This document shows, in pieces, positions 16,996-26,740 of a stretch of DNA of 64,000 bases (within the stretch, counting starts at the first letter, position 1; each line of letters starts with the position of its first letter). The notes under the pieces are model-generated. The model searched no databases. It saw nothing but the letters and a program-made list of their open reading frames with translations, and was not told where the DNA came from. Made by a program: the position numbers and the translations under genes. The DNA comes from Alphaproteobacteria bacterium. Lineage in GTDB: Bacteria > Pseudomonadota > Alphaproteobacteria > Acetobacterales > Acetobacteraceae. The stretch spans positions 24,934-88,933 of the forward strand of contig VGDM01000013.1 in NCBI GenBank assembly GCA_016869715.1, written 5' to 3'.

Positions 16996-18099
16996 ATGAT
17001 GGATGATCTGCTTCACATGCGCGCGGCGCTGGCCCTCGCGCGGCGGGGGCTGGGCAATGCCTGGCCGAACCCTGCCGTAGGCTGCGTGCTGGTGAAGGAT
17101 AGCCGTGTGATTGGCCGTGGCTGGACCCAGCCGGGTGGCCGCCCCCATGCGGAAACCGAAGCGCTCCGCCGCGCTGGTGATGCAGCGCGCGGTGCCACCA
17201 CTTACGTGACGCTGGAACCCTGTTCCCATCACGGTCGTACGCCCCCCTGTTGTGAAGCCCTGGCAGAGGCCGGAATCACCCGCGTGGTGATGGCGATGCG
17301 TGATCCCGACCCGCGCGTGAATGGCCGTGGGCTGGCCATGCTGCGCGGTGCGGGCATTACCGTGGAAGAGGGCCTGTTGGAAGCCGAAGCCCGCGCGCTC
17401 AATGCCGGGTTTTTTCGCCGCATCCAGGCGGGCATGCCGTTAGTGACGCTGAAGCTGGCTTCCACCCTTGATGGCCGTATCGCCACCGCTACGGGCGAAA
17501 GCCGCTGGATCACGGGGAAAGCGGCGCGGCGCGAAGTGCATGCGCTGCGCGCGCGGCATGATGCGATCCTGGTTGGTTCCGGCACGGTGCTGGCCGATGA
17601 TCCGGACCTGACCTGCCGCATCCCGGGCATGGAGCGTGTGCCGATGCTCCGCGTGGTGGCGGATGCCCGGCTGCGCACACCGCCCGCTGCCCGGCTGGTG
17701 CAGGGCGCGCAGGTGGCGCCAGTACTGATCATCACCGCGCCCGGCCATGCGCCGGCAGCGCAGGCGCCTTTCATGGCCGCCGGGGCGGATATTGTGACGG
17801 TGCCGGCCCATGCGGGGGGCGGGCTTGATCTGCCTTCCCTGCTCCGTGCCCTCGGCCGGCGCGGCGTGACGCGCGTGCTGGCCGAAGGCGGCGCGGGGCT
17901 GGCGGCGGCGCTGCTCCGCCAGGGCCTGGTGGATCGGCTGGTTTGGTTCCACGCCCCCGCCGTGATGGGCGGCGATGGGCATCCGGCGCTTCAGGGCTTG
18001 CGTCTTGCCGCGCTCAGCGCCATGCCTCGGTTTCGTCGCATGGCGCAAAGAGTGCTGGGCGATGATATGCTCTCTGAATTCGAACAAATTGAGGATTAG
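16996..18099 (+). CDS. ribD: Bifunctional riboflavin deaminase/reductase RibD
   Basis: A 367-residue two-domain enzyme carrying out steps two and three of riboflavin synthesis. The N-terminal zinc deaminase has PNPAVGCVLV, the HAETEAL zinc-His/Glu motif and PCSHHGRTPPC with two zinc cysteines. The C-terminal reductase has LKLASTLDGRIATATGESRWITG and LAEGGAGLAAALLRQGLVD. Length is normal. It lies 33 bp after nrdR and 4 bp before ribE. No FMN riboswitch features are visible in the short gap upstream, so regulation probably comes with the upstream transcript. Confidence 0.96.
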   Translation: MMDDLLHMRAALALARRGLGNAWPNPAVGCVLVKDSRVIGRGWTQPGGRPHAETEALRRAGDAARGATTYVTLEPCSHHGRTPPCCEALAEAGITRVVMAMRDPDPRVNGRGLAMLRGAGITVEEGLLEAEARALNAGFFRRIQAGMPLVTLKLASTLDGRIATATGESRWITGKAARREVHALRARHDAILVGSGTVLADDPDLTCRIPGMERVPMLRVVADARLRTPPAARLVQGAQVAPVLIITAPGHAPAAQAPFMAAGADIVTVPAHAGGGLDLPSLLRALGRRGVTRVLAEGGAGLAAALLRQGLVDRLVWFHAPAVMGGDGHPALQGLRLAALSAMPRFRRMAQRVLGDDMLSEFEQIED

Positions 18100-18103
18100 C
18101 GCC

Positions 18104-18715
18104 ATGTTCACCGGTATCGTCACCGCCCTTGGCACGGTCAGAGAGGTGCAGCCGATTGGCGGCGGGCATGATTTGCGCCTGGTGATGGGCGTGACGCCGG
18201 ATTTTCTGCTGCAACTAACACCGGCTGTGCTTGGTGCTTCCATTTGCTGTTCGGGCGTGTGCCTCACTGTGGTGCAGTTGTCGGCGGATTCCTTCAGCGT
18301 GGATGCCTCGGCTGAGACCGTCGCAAAAACCACCCTTGGCGGTTGGAAGGCGGGGCAGAAGGTCAATCTGGAACGCGCGCTGCGCCTAGGCGATGAACTG
18401 GGCGGGCATCTGGTGTCCGGCCATGTGGATGGCGTAGCAGAGGTGATCTCCGCGACGCCGGAAAATGCCTCGGTCCGCTGGCGCTTTCGTGCGCCGAAGG
18501 CACTGGCGCCATTCATCGCGCCGAAAGGTTCGGTTGCCCTTGATGGTGTTTCGCTGACAGTGAATGAGGTTGACGGCGCGACCTTTGGCGTCAACATCAT
18601 CCGCCATACAGCCGCGATGACAAGCTTTGGCACGCTCCAGCCTCGTGATCTCGTCAATATCGAAATAGACACGCTGGCCCGTTACGTCGCCCGCATGATG
18701 GAGTTCAGGGCATGA
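18104..18715 (+). CDS. ribE: Riboflavin synthase alpha subunit
   Basis: A 203-residue trimeric enzyme that dismutates two lumazines to riboflavin. It begins MFTGIVTALGTV, the invariant start of the family, and shows the internal duplication of two barrel domains: GASICCSGVCLTVV in the first and KGSVALDGVSLTVNEV in the second, plus GHLVSGHVDGVAEV. The start at 18104 is clear because the upstream part of the frame is ribD sequence. Its stop overlaps the ribBA start. Confidence 0.96.
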   Translation: MFTGIVTALGTVREVQPIGGGHDLRLVMGVTPDFLLQLTPAVLGASICCSGVCLTVVQLSADSFSVDASAETVAKTTLGGWKAGQKVNLERALRLGDELGGHLVSGHVDGVAEVISATPENASVRWRFRAPKALAPFIAPKGSVALDGVSLTVNEVDGATFGVNIIRHTAAMTSFGTLQPRDLVNIEIDTLARYVARMMEFRA

Positions 18716-19851
18716 CTTCCCATTCAAGCAAGACCGCCTTTCGTACATCCTTGGCGGAATTTCTTTCGCCGACTGGAGAATTACTGGAAGAAGCGCGCCG
18801 GGGGCGCATGTTCATCCTGGTGGATGATGAGGATCGCGAGAATGAGGGCGATCTGGTCATCCCCGCGCAATTCGCGACGCCGGATGCAATCAATTTCATG
18901 GCGCGTCATGCGCGCGGCCTGATCTGCCTTTCCATGACGCGCGCACGGGTGGATCAGCTGGGCCTGCCGCTGATGGCGCAATCCAATGGCACGCGCCACC
19001 AAACCGCCTTCACCGTTTCCATCGAAGCGCGTGATGGCGTGACAACGGGGATTTCAGCCGCGGATCGCGCGCGCACGGTTGCAGTTGCGATCAATCCTGA
19101 ATTGGGGCGCGAGCATATTGTGACCCCCGGCCATGTCTTTCCGTTGGTGGCGCGCGAAGGTGGCACGCTGGTGCGCGCGGGCCATACCGAAGCGGCAGTG
19201 GATTTCGCGCGGCTTGCGGGGCTCAATCCCTCCGGCGTGATCTGCGAGATTATGAATGATGATGGCAGCATGGCGCGCATGCCTGATCTGGTGGCCTTTG
19301 CGCAGCAGCATGGGCTGAAGCTTGGCACCATCGCCGATCTGATCGCGCATCGGCGCCGGACGGAAAAGCTGGTGCGCCGCGTTGAGGAAGGTGAGGTTGA
19401 ACAGGCCATCGGCGGCACTTGGCGCGCCGTTGTTTATGAAAGCACGGTGGCACCCGGAGAACATCTGGCGCTGGTGAAGGGTGATGTCAGTGGCGATGCG
19501 CCCGTACTGGTGCGCATGCATGCGGCGTCGCTGTTTCGGGAAATTGTCTCGGGCCGCGGGCTTGGCGATTTGCATGCGGCGATGCGCATGATTGATGCGG
19601 CGGGGCGCGGTGTGGTGGTGCTGCTGCGCGATCCGCGCCCCGATGCGCTTTCCATTCGCCTGAAGCGTGGCGCCACGAATGCGATCGCACCAGAGATTCG
19701 CGACTACGGCATTGGCGCGCAAATCCTGAATGATCTGGGCGTCAAACGCATCATTCGGCTTTCCAATAATCCGCGCCCGCTGATTGGGCTGGAAGGTTAC
19801 GGGCTGCAAGTGCTGGAAACTCGTCCCATACCATCGGAGAAAACGCCATGA
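18712..19851 (+). CDS. ribBA: 3,4-dihydroxy-2-butanone 4-phosphate synthase with degenerate GTP cyclohydrolase II domain (RibBA-type)
   Basis: A 379-residue fusion. The N-terminal RibB half is intact: VDDEDRENEGDLVIPAQ holds the acidic metal-binding loop, then HARGLICLSM, DGVTTGISAADRA, and RAGHTEAAVDFARLAGL. The C-terminal RibA half keeps the fold outline (LVKGDVSGDAPVLVRMH, NDLGVKRIIRLSNNP) but the zinc-binding ECLTGDVFGSxRCDCG motif is replaced by AASLFREIVSGRGLGD, without any cysteine. GTP cyclohydrolase activity is therefore not expected. Such RibBX-like proteins occur in alphaproteobacteria, which carry a separate ribA. Confidence 0.93.
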   Translation: MTSHSSKTAFRTSLAEFLSPTGELLEEARRGRMFILVDDEDRENEGDLVIPAQFATPDAINFMARHARGLICLSMTRARVDQLGLPLMAQSNGTRHQTAFTVSIEARDGVTTGISAADRARTVAVAINPELGREHIVTPGHVFPLVAREGGTLVRAGHTEAAVDFARLAGLNPSGVICEIMNDDGSMARMPDLVAFAQQHGLKLGTIADLIAHRRRTEKLVRRVEEGEVEQAIGGTWRAVVYESTVAPGEHLALVKGDVSGDAPVLVRMHAASLFREIVSGRGLGDLHAAMRMIDAAGRGVVVLLRDPRPDALSIRLKRGATNAIAPEIRDYGIGAQILNDLGVKRIIRLSNNPRPLIGLEGYGLQVLETRPIPSEKTP

Positions 19852-20330
19852 GCACAGTTGATTCGCCTGCCCGGGGCCGCGCATATCTTGCCGGTGACGC
19901 GCCGCGCATTCTGGTGATTCAGGCGCCCTACTACCGCAAGGTTGTCGAAGGCATGCGGCTGGGGGCCATGGCAGTGTTTCAGGATTTGCAGGCCGAGGTT
20001 GAGACCGTGGATGTCGCGGGCGGGTTTGAATTGCCGGCTGCACTTCGCATGGCGATGAAGGCCAGGCGCCGCTGGGATGGTTATTTGCTACTCGGCTGCG
20101 TGGTGAAGGGTGAGACGGATCACTACAGCTTCATCTGCGACGCGGTTTGCAAGGGCGTGATGGATCTGACGGTGGAAAATGGCGCGCCGATTGGCTTTGG
20201 CTTGCTGACGGTGGATAGCCTGGCGCAGGCAGAGGCGCGGTCGCGCGCTGATCGCATGAATAAGGGCATTGAAGCGGCGCATGCGCTTGTCGCGCAAATC
20301 GCCCTGGCGCGGGGCTGGGGGCTTGCATGA
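19848..20330 (+). CDS. ribH: 6,7-dimethyl-8-ribityllumazine synthase
   Basis: A 160-residue enzyme condensing the butanone phosphate and the pyrimidine to lumazine, the substrate of RibE. Visible motifs are the substrate loop VAGGFELPAALRMA, LLGCVVKGETDHYSFI with the conserved ribityl and phosphate contacts, and GFGLLTVDSLAQAEARS. It is joined by 4-bp overlaps to ribBA before it and nusB after it. The order ribD-ribE-ribBA-ribH-nusB is a classic proteobacterial arrangement. Confidence 0.96.
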   Translation: MSTVDSPARGRAYLAGDAPRILVIQAPYYRKVVEGMRLGAMAVFQDLQAEVETVDVAGGFELPAALRMAMKARRRWDGYLLLGCVVKGETDHYSFICDAVCKGVMDLTVENGAPIGFGLLTVDSLAQAEARSRADRMNKGIEAAHALVAQIALARGWGLA

Positions 20331-20821
20331 AGGCCGGAAGGTGCGCGCCTGCGCGCCCACGTACCGGCGCCCGCGTTGCTGCGGTGCAGGCGCTGTTCCA
20401 GAGCGAGCATACCGGCGAAACAGTGGAAACAGTCGCGGATCAGTTCATTCGCCACCGTATTGGCGCGCCGGCTGGCCCGATTGAATTCGAAGAAGGCGGC
20501 GTGCCGGAAGCGCATATTCCGCTGTTCCAGGCGATCTTAAAGCAGGTGGCGGATAACGCCGAAGCCGCTGATGCCGCGATCAGGGATTGTCTGCAAAAGG
20601 GCTGGACCTTGGACCGGCTTGACCCCGTATTACGTGCCTTGCTGCGCGCCGCGACGGGCGAGCTGATGCAGGCGCATGAACCGCCGGCACGTGTGGTGAT
20701 CAACGAATATCTGGATATCGCGGCGGGTTTTCTGGATGAGGAAGCAACGCGCTTCGCCAATGGCGTGCTGGATACGCTGGCGCATCGGCTGCGCCCGGCG
20801 GATTTCGCATCGGGCGCTTGA
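20327..20821 (+). CDS. nusB: Transcription antitermination factor NusB
   Basis: A 164-residue all-helical RNA-binding factor that, with NusE (S10), binds boxA of rRNA leaders. It starts with RRTGARVAAVQALFQSEHTG (RPRTGARVAAVQALF pattern in Alphaproteobacteria) and ends with ARVVINEYLDIAAGFLDEEATRFANGVLDTLAH, the most conserved C-terminal helices. It overlaps ribH and precedes thiL within the same operon. Confidence 0.94.
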   Translation: MKAGRCAPARPRTGARVAAVQALFQSEHTGETVETVADQFIRHRIGAPAGPIEFEEGGVPEAHIPLFQAILKQVADNAEAADAAIRDCLQKGWTLDRLDPVLRALLRAATGELMQAHEPPARVVINEYLDIAAGFLDEEATRFANGVLDTLAHRLRPADFASGA

Positions 20822-20829
20822 AGCGCGCC

Positions 20830-21795
20830 ATGGGCCTGCCCCGCGAATTCGCCTTGATCGCGCGGCATTTCCGCCCGCTGGCGGGTGATGGCGCGCTGGA
20901 TCTGAGTGACGATGCTGCGTTGCTGACGCCGCCCGCCGGACAGCAATTGGTGCTGGCCGCTGATGCGCTGGTGGAAGGCGTGCATTTCCTGCCCGATGAT
21001 CCCCCCGGCATGATTGCGCGCAAATTACTGCGAGTGAATCTGTCCGATCTTGCAGCGATGGGGGCGGCGCCACTCGGCTATCTGATGACCACGGCGTTTA
21101 CGCGCGGCACGGCAGCTTCCTGGATTGCGGATTTCGTCGCGGGCCTGGCCGATGATCAGCAGCGTTTTGGCTTGGCGGTCTTGGGCGGTGATACGGTGGC
21201 CACACCCGGCCCGGCCTGTTTTTCGCTGACCATTATCGGGGTTGTGCCGCCGGGGCAGGCTTTGTATCGGCGCGGTGCGCGCATTGGTGATGAGATTTGG
21301 GTTTCCGGCAGTATTGGCGATGCCGCGCTGGGGTTGCGGGTTTTGCAGGGCAAGTTGGCCACAGATGCGGAAGGGCATTTGGCGCGGCGCTACCGCTTGC
21401 CGGAACCGCGTTTGGCCTTGGGGCAGGCTTTGCACGGCGCGGCGCGGGCGGCGATGGATGTCTCGGATGGGTTGGTGCAGGATTTGGGGCATCTCTGCCG
21501 CGCCGCGGGATGCGGGGCAGAAATCGCCGCCGCTGCGCTGCCGCTTTCTGCTTCTGCCAGTGCTGCCTTGGCGCGTGATGCCGCGCTGCTGCCGCTATTG
21601 CTGACGGGCGGCGACGATTACGAATTACTCTTTGCCGCCGCGCCGGAAGATGCGAAAGCCGTGCAGGCCGCCTGCATCAAGGCCGGCGTGCCTGTGGCGC
21701 GGCTTGGGCGCTTTGTTGCGGGTGATGGGGTTGTGGTGCGTGATGCCTCCGGTGCCGCCATCACGCTACCGCAAGGCGGCTGGAGCCATTTCTGA
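20830..21795 (+). CDS. thiL: Thiamine-monophosphate kinase
   Basis: A 321-residue kinase making thiamine diphosphate. It shows DDAALLTPPAGQQLVLAADALVEGVHF split by the usual metal aspartates, LAAMGAAPLGYLMT, LGGDTVATPGP, and MDVSDGLVQDLGHL. I choose the ATG at 20830, 8 bp after the nusB stop, over the in-frame TTG at 20818 that overlaps it; MGLPREFALIARHF fits the family's start (GEFxLI). It is the last gene of the operon. Confidence 0.94.
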   Translation: MGLPREFALIARHFRPLAGDGALDLSDDAALLTPPAGQQLVLAADALVEGVHFLPDDPPGMIARKLLRVNLSDLAAMGAAPLGYLMTTAFTRGTAASWIADFVAGLADDQQRFGLAVLGGDTVATPGPACFSLTIIGVVPPGQALYRRGARIGDEIWVSGSIGDAALGLRVLQGKLATDAEGHLARRYRLPEPRLALGQALHGAARAAMDVSDGLVQDLGHLCRAAGCGAEIAAAALPLSASASAALARDAALLPLLLTGGDDYELLFAAAPEDAKAVQAACIKAGVPVARLGRFVAGDGVVVRDASGAAITLPQGGWSHF

Positions 21796-21801
21796 CTTGA
21801 G

Positions 21802-22434
21802 CTACTTATCCCGCTGCCCCGGCGCATAACCGCCGCCATCGGTTGGGCGCAGCGCTTCGAACATTTCCGTCACCGCCGCGTAATCGCGATACCCGCAGCG
21901 CGCGAGCGGCTGCGCCTTGGCCGTGTCAAACCGGCCATTGGTAATATAGGCCTCATCTATATGCACGCCGACCACCTGGCCGATGATGATCCAGCCCTTC
22001 AGCGGCGCGCCATTCAAATCCTGCAATTGCATGGAATGCGTCACCTTGCATTCCAAGGCGGCTGGCGCAGCGGCCACGCGCGGTGCCTTCACAATGCGGC
22101 AGGGCGCAGTGGCAAGCCCGGCGGCTTCAAATTCACTGACACATTCGGGCAAAGTGTCTGAGGAAATGTTCATCGCATCAAACAAGGCCCGCGTGCAGAG
22201 GTTGAAGACGAATTCCCCGGTTGCAATCGCATTCGCCGCGCTGTGCTTCATGCTTTCGCTAGTGAAAGCCAGCATGGGCGGGCTGGAATGCACGGCGTTG
22301 AAAAAACTATAGGGCGCCAGATTGGGCCTGCCTTGCGTATCAAGGCTCGAAATCCAGCCGATTGGGCGCGGCGCGATAATGGCCTTGAAGGGGTCATGCG
22401 GCAGGCCGTGGCCCAGATGCGGTTCGTAGAACAT
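21802..22434 (-). CDS. Flavin reductase family protein (FMN-binding split barrel)
   Basis: A 210-residue protein with the flavin reductase-like split barrel: KAIIAPRPIGWISSLDTQGRPNLAPYSFFNAV is the FMN and substrate-binding start (read here from residues 17-48), followed by PPMLAFTSE and ATGEFVFNL. Such proteins reduce flavins for two-component monooxygenases or act as stand-alone reductases. No monooxygenase partner is next door. It converges with thiL, 6 bp apart, and diverges from the DMT transporter at 22544. Confidence 0.88.
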   Translation of the reverse strand: MFYEPHLGHGLPHDPFKAIIAPRPIGWISSLDTQGRPNLAPYSFFNAVHSSPPMLAFTSESMKHSAANAIATGEFVFNLCTRALFDAMNISSDTLPECVSEFEAAGLATAPCRIVKAPRVAAAPAALECKVTHSMQLQDLNGAPLKGWIIIGQVVGVHIDEAYITNGRFDTAKAQPLARCGYRDYAAVTEMFEALRPTDGGGYAPGQRDK

Positions 22435-22543
22435 GCGAAAGCCTTTCGTGCGGTTGCACCTGCTGTAAACCTGACCGCAGATTCAGGGAAGCGCGTTGCC
22501 TTTTCGCCTATCGTTTAGGCTTGGTTGGGTGCAAAGGGGGGCG

Positions 22544-23434
22544 ATGATCCCGAAACTCATCCTGGGGCTCGCCTTTGGCATGGCCTCTGCCCTGATCTGG
22601 GGCGGCCATGCGGTGGTGGCGCGCCCCGTTTTGGCGGATGGCAGCTTCGGCAGTTTTGACCTGGCCGCATTCCGCTACGGCGTTGGTATGATGGCGCTGA
22701 TGCCCTTCGCCTGGGCGGCGCGGGCCACGCTACTGCGGCTTGGACTCAAGCGCATTCTGTTGCTCGCGCTGTTTGGCGGCGCGCCCAATCTGCTGTTGTT
22801 CCTGGTGGCGCTGGTTTATGCGCCGGCATCGCATGGCGGGACGATTGCGCCCATGACCTCCCCCATTGTCGGCGCCTTGCTTGCCATACCGCTGCTCAAG
22901 GAATGGCCGACACGCGGGCGGGCGCTCGCGCTCAGTATCATGGTGATGGGGGTGCTCATGATCGGCTGGGATGGCGTGATGGGGGATAACCCCGGCGCCT
23001 GGCGCGGCGATTTGCTGCTGATGGCATCCGGCGCCACCTGGGCGGTGTTCACGCTACTGCTGCGCCGCTGGCAGGTGCCGGCGATTCCCGCCACCGCTGC
23101 CATCACCATTGTCTCGGGCTTGGCGATCCTGCCCTTTTGGCTGCCGCTGCGCGCGGCCGAGGTCTTTGCCATGCCGGCGGGCTTGGTGCTGTTTCACTTG
23201 ATCGCTCAGGGCCTGGTGCTTGGCTGTGTGGCGATGTTCTTCTTCGCCCGCGCGGTGGAACTGCTGGGCGCGACGCGCGCTGCCACGCTTTCCGTCATGG
23301 TCCCCGTGGTCGCGCTGCTACTGGCGGGGCTTTGGTTGCGCGAACCGCTTTCCCTGCTGCAAATTCTGGGGGCAGGCTTGGCCGTTGCCGGGATGCTCTC
23401 CGCGGTGCTGTTCACCGGAAGGAAAAGCGCATGA
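22544..23434 (+). CDS. DMT-superfamily (EamA) transporter
   Basis: A 296-residue membrane protein with ten helices in two EamA halves, starting at the ATG at 22544 (MIPKLILGLAFGMASALIWGG). The AVVARPVL and SFDLAAFRYGVGMMAL segments are typical. Its stop overlaps the ATG of an FAD oxidoreductase (ATGA), so the pair may work on one metabolite, for example export of an amino acid and its oxidation, but that is inference. Confidence 0.88.
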   Translation: MIPKLILGLAFGMASALIWGGHAVVARPVLADGSFGSFDLAAFRYGVGMMALMPFAWAARATLLRLGLKRILLLALFGGAPNLLLFLVALVYAPASHGGTIAPMTSPIVGALLAIPLLKEWPTRGRALALSIMVMGVLMIGWDGVMGDNPGAWRGDLLLMASGATWAVFTLLLRRWQVPAIPATAAITIVSGLAILPFWLPLRAAEVFAMPAGLVLFHLIAQGLVLGCVAMFFFARAVELLGATRAATLSVMVPVVALLLAGLWLREPLSLLQILGAGLAVAGMLSAVLFTGRKSA

Positions 23435-24729
23435 ATACACCAATGCCCTCCAGCCTTTGGGCCGCCACCGCGCCCGCGCCACCGGCGACGGAACCGCTGC
23501 TGGGCGAGGCGCGCACCGGGGTTGCGGTGGTGGGCGCTGGCTTCACCGGGCTATCGGCGGCGCTGCATTTGGCCGAAGCCGGCGTGCCGGTGACAGTGCT
23601 GGAGGGCGCAGAGATCGGCTGGGGTGCTTCCGGGCGCAATAACGGCCAGGTGATCCCAAACCTCTCACGCCTTGATCCCGATGCGATTGTTGCCAGTGTC
23701 GCGCGTGAAAATGGCGGGCGCGACAAGGGCGAGGCATTGGTCGGGCTGATCCGCGATAGCGCATCCTTGGTGTTTGACCTGATCCGCAAGCACGATATCC
23801 CAGCCGAGGCAGTGCAGAATGGCTGGATTCAGCCGGCGCATCGGCCTTCACGCATGAAGCTCGCCGCATCGCGCGTCGAGCAATGGGGCCGCCGAGGCGC
23901 CCCCGTGCGCATGGTGGATCGGGCGGAAATGGCCTCCCTGTCCGGCACGGATTACTGGTATGGCGGGTGGGAGAATAAGACCGGCGGGCGGATCAATCCG
24001 CTGGGCTATGCGCGCGGCCTGGCGGCGGCGGCGATGCGCGCGGGGGCCGTGGTGCATACCGGTGGCCCGGTGCGCGCCATCAGGCAGGTGCCGGGCGGCT
24101 GGGCGGTGGAAACACCGCGCGGCGTGTTGCATGCGGAACGCGTGATTATCGCAACCCATGCCTATACCGGGGATTTCTGGCCGGGACTAAAACAAAGCAT
24201 TGTGCCCGTGCGGTCATATCAGATGGGTACATCGGTACTGTCCGATAATGTGCGCAAATCCATCCTGCCGCAGGGGCATGCGCTATCGGACACGCAGGGC
24301 GATCTTTACTTCTATCGCTTCGATGCGAATGGAAGGCTGGTAACGGGTGGCGGCTTGATCGTGCCCTTTGGCTGGGAAGGGCGCATTCGTGCGCGAATCA
24401 CGGAGCGGGTCAAGCGCGTTTTTCCGCAAATTGGCGATGTGCAATTCGATTACATCTGGTGGGGCTATGTCGCCGCCACTGATGACAAGATGCCGCATGT
24501 CTATGAATTGGCGCCGGGTGTGCTGACCTGGACCGGCTGCAATGGCCGCGGCGTGGCTTTGGCGACCGCGCTCGGGCGCGAATTGGCCAAGGCGAGCAAT
24601 GGCACGGCCTTGGCCGATATTGCGGCGCCGGTCGAGAAAAAGCTCCGCCGCATTGCGGGCCATGAATTCCGCGCCTTCGGCATTGCCTGGACCATGGCGC
24701 AGAATCGCTGGCGCGATGGGCGGGATTGA
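23431..24729 (+). CDS. FAD-dependent oxidoreductase (D-amino acid/glycine oxidase superfamily)
   Basis: A 432-residue flavoenzyme of the DAO family. The Rossmann dinucleotide loop is VAVVGAGFTGLSAALHLAEAG, followed by the second-strand acid in VTVLEG and the DAO-type GASGRNNGQ motif. ERVIIATHAYTG and the C-terminal TWTGCNGRGVALATALG complete the FAD site. It resembles PuuB/gamma-glutamylputrescine oxidase-like members, acting on an amine or amino acid. The start is at the ATG at 23431, overlapping the upstream transporter. Confidence 0.88.
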   Translation: MNTPMPSSLWAATAPAPPATEPLLGEARTGVAVVGAGFTGLSAALHLAEAGVPVTVLEGAEIGWGASGRNNGQVIPNLSRLDPDAIVASVARENGGRDKGEALVGLIRDSASLVFDLIRKHDIPAEAVQNGWIQPAHRPSRMKLAASRVEQWGRRGAPVRMVDRAEMASLSGTDYWYGGWENKTGGRINPLGYARGLAAAAMRAGAVVHTGGPVRAIRQVPGGWAVETPRGVLHAERVIIATHAYTGDFWPGLKQSIVPVRSYQMGTSVLSDNVRKSILPQGHALSDTQGDLYFYRFDANGRLVTGGGLIVPFGWEGRIRARITERVKRVFPQIGDVQFDYIWWGYVAATDDKMPHVYELAPGVLTWTGCNGRGVALATALGRELAKASNGTALADIAAPVEKKLRRIAGHEFRAFGIAWTMAQNRWRDGRD

Positions 24730-24814
24730 GGGTTTGTCGGTTTTCCGCCGCTGCTGGTAAAAGACTGCTCGAAGAACGCGGCCAAGGAGCCGCGAATAGG
24801 TTGATGGTTGGAGA

Positions 24815-26482
24815 ATGCCCATGACACCGCCGCTTGATGCCGCCGCCCCGGCGCGCCCGGAAAATTTCCGCTATTCACCCATGTTCCCGCTCGGCGCCGA
24901 TACCACGCCCTGGCGCGAGCTGCCGATTGATGGCGTTTCCACTATCCAGGTGGATGGCAAGACCGTGCTGAAGGTAAAGCCTGCCGCGCTGGAAGCCCTC
25001 GCCTTCCAAGCCTGCAAGGATGTGTCCCATCTGTTGCGCCCGGCGCATCTGGCGCAGCTTGCGAAGATTTTGCAGGACGCGGAAGCGAGTGCGAATGATC
25101 GCTTCGTCGCACTCGATCTGCTGAAAAACGCCAATATCGCCGCCGGCGGTGTTTTGCCCATGTGCCAGGATACCGGCACCGCAATTGTCTTCGGCAAGAA
25201 GGGCCAGCGCGTTTGGGTGGAAGGCGATGAGGAAGAGGCGCTGTCCTACGGCGTGCATCGTACCTATACGGAAACCAATCTGCGCTATTCGCAAATGGCG
25301 CCGATCACAATGTATGAGGAAAAGAATACCGGCAATAATCTGCCCGTTGAGTTTTCCATCATGGCACAGCCCGGTGATTACCACGCCGATGAAATGCATC
25401 TGATGTTCGTGCTGAAGGGCGGCGGTTCCGCCAACAAGACCTTTCTGTTTCAGCAAACGCGCGCTGTGCTGAACAAGCCGAAGTTGCTCGCGTTTTTGGA
25501 AGAAAAGATCAAGACCCTCGGCACCAGCGCCTGCCCGCCCTATCATCTCGCAATTGTTATTGGTGGCACCAGCGCGGAAGCGACGCTGAAAACCGTGAAG
25601 CTTGCCAGTACGAAATGGCTGGATGCGCTGCCGACATCGGGTGATCTTTCCGGTCATGCCTTCCGCGATACGGCGCTGGAAGCGGAGGTGCATAAGCTCA
25701 CGCAAAACCTTGGCATTGGCGCACAATTCGGCGGCAAGTATTTCTGCCATGATGTGCGCGTGGTGCGGCTTGCGCGACATGGCGCGAGCCTACCGATTGG
25801 CATTGGCGTTTCCTGTTCGGCGGATCGGCAGATCAAGGCGAAGATCACGCCTGAGGGTGTTTTCGTGGAGGATCTGGAACATGATCCGGCGAAGTATCTG
25901 CCGGAAGCAACCGCCGATATCCTGAATGGGGAAGTGGTGAAGATAGACCTGTCCCGCCCCATGAGCGATATTCGCGCGACCCTTTCCAAATACCCGGTGA
26001 AAACGCGCGTTAGCCTGACCGGCACCATGGTGGTGTCGCGTGACATTGCGCATGCGAAATTACAGGAACGGCTGGATGCCGGGCAGGGTCTGCCGCAATA
26101 TATGAAGGACCATCCGGTCTATTACGCGGGGCCCGCCAAGACGCCGACCGGTATGGCGACCGGTTCCTTCGGCCCCACAACGGCGGGGCGGATGGATTCC
26201 TATGTGGAAGCCTTTCAAAGCGCTGGTGGTTCCATGGTGATGCTGGCCAAGGGTAATCGTTCCAAGGCCGTGTTGAATGCCTGCGAGAAATATGGCGGCT
26301 TCTATCTGGGCTCCGTCGGCGGCCCCGCCGCGCGCTTGGCACAGGACTGCATCAAGAAGGTTGAGGTGCTGGAATACCCGGAACTCGGCATGGAAGCGGT
26401 TTGGCGGATTGAGGTTGAGGATTTCCCGGCCTTTATCGTCATGGATGACAAGGGCAATGATTTCTATGAGGGTCTGGAGTGA
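24815..26482 (+). CDS. Class I (iron-sulfur) fumarate hydratase
   Basis: A 555-residue oxygen-sensitive enzyme converting fumarate to malate in the citric acid cycle. It has the class I plan in one chain: an N-terminal alpha part with [18 protein letters not shown] (first cluster Cys), [18 protein letters not shown] (second) and [14 protein letters not shown] (third), then a beta part with [16 protein letters not shown] and [21 protein letters not shown]. Length equals E. coli FumA. Four small genes follow closely, the first overlapping by 4 bp. Confidence 0.96.
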   Translation: MPMTPPLDAAAPARPENFRYSPMFPLGADTTPWRELPIDGVSTIQVDGKTVLKVKPAALEALAFQACKDVSHLLRPAHLAQLAKILQDAEASANDRFVALDLLKNANIAAGGVLPMCQDTGTAIVFGKKGQRVWVEGDEEEALSYGVHRTYTETNLRYSQMAPITMYEEKNTGNNLPVEFSIMAQPGDYHADEMHLMFVLKGGGSANKTFLFQQTRAVLNKPKLLAFLEEKIKTLGTSACPPYHLAIVIGGTSAEATLKTVKLASTKWLDALPTSGDLSGHAFRDTALEAEVHKLTQNLGIGAQFGGKYFCHDVRVVRLARHGASLPIGIGVSCSADRQIKAKITPEGVFVEDLEHDPAKYLPEATADILNGEVVKIDLSRPMSDIRATLSKYPVKTRVSLTGTMVVSRDIAHAKLQERLDAGQGLPQYMKDHPVYYAGPAKTPTGMATGSFGPTTAGRMDSYVEAFQSAGGSMVMLAKGNRSKAVLNACEKYGGFYLGSVGGPAARLAQDCIKKVEVLEYPELGMEAVWRIEVEDFPAFIVMDDKGNDFYEGLE

Positions 26483-26727
26483 GCGCCACAGAGGATCGTC
26501 GCCTGCCCCCGCGCTTCACGCTGCCGGTGACGGGCTTCATCCTATCCGGGATCATGACCATCATCATCTCCGGCATCTCAACACTGCTGGCTTTGGGGCC
26601 GGGGGCCAAGTTTCTGGCGGGTTGGCCGATTGCGTGGCTTTCTTCCTGGGTCATTGCCTTCCCTACCGTGCTGGTGGTGCTGCCAATCGTGCGGCGGCTT
26701 GTCGCGCGTATCGTCGTCGCGCCGTGA
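26479..26727 (+). CDS. DUF2798 small membrane protein
   Basis: An 82-residue protein with two membrane helices (about 15-38 and 45-68): [20 protein letters not shown] and [20 protein letters not shown] fit the DUF2798 pattern. It starts with a GTG (26479) that overlaps the fumarase stop, so translational coupling is likely. Function unknown. Confidence 0.85.
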   Translation: MSATEDRRLPPRFTLPVTGFILSGIMTIIISGISTLLALGPGAKFLAGWPIAWLSSWVIAFPTVLVVLPIVRRLVARIVVAP

Positions 26728-26740
26728 AAGGACAAGACCC

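Noticed and set aside
16963..18103. FMN riboswitch in front of the riboflavin genes
   Set aside because: The gaps before ribD (33 bp) and ribE (4 bp) are too short and no conserved riboswitch core was seen.
22435..22543. Small gene between the flavin reductase and the DMT transporter
   Set aside because: The gap is 109 bp between divergent genes with no open frame that has a ribosome site; it most likely carries the two promoters.
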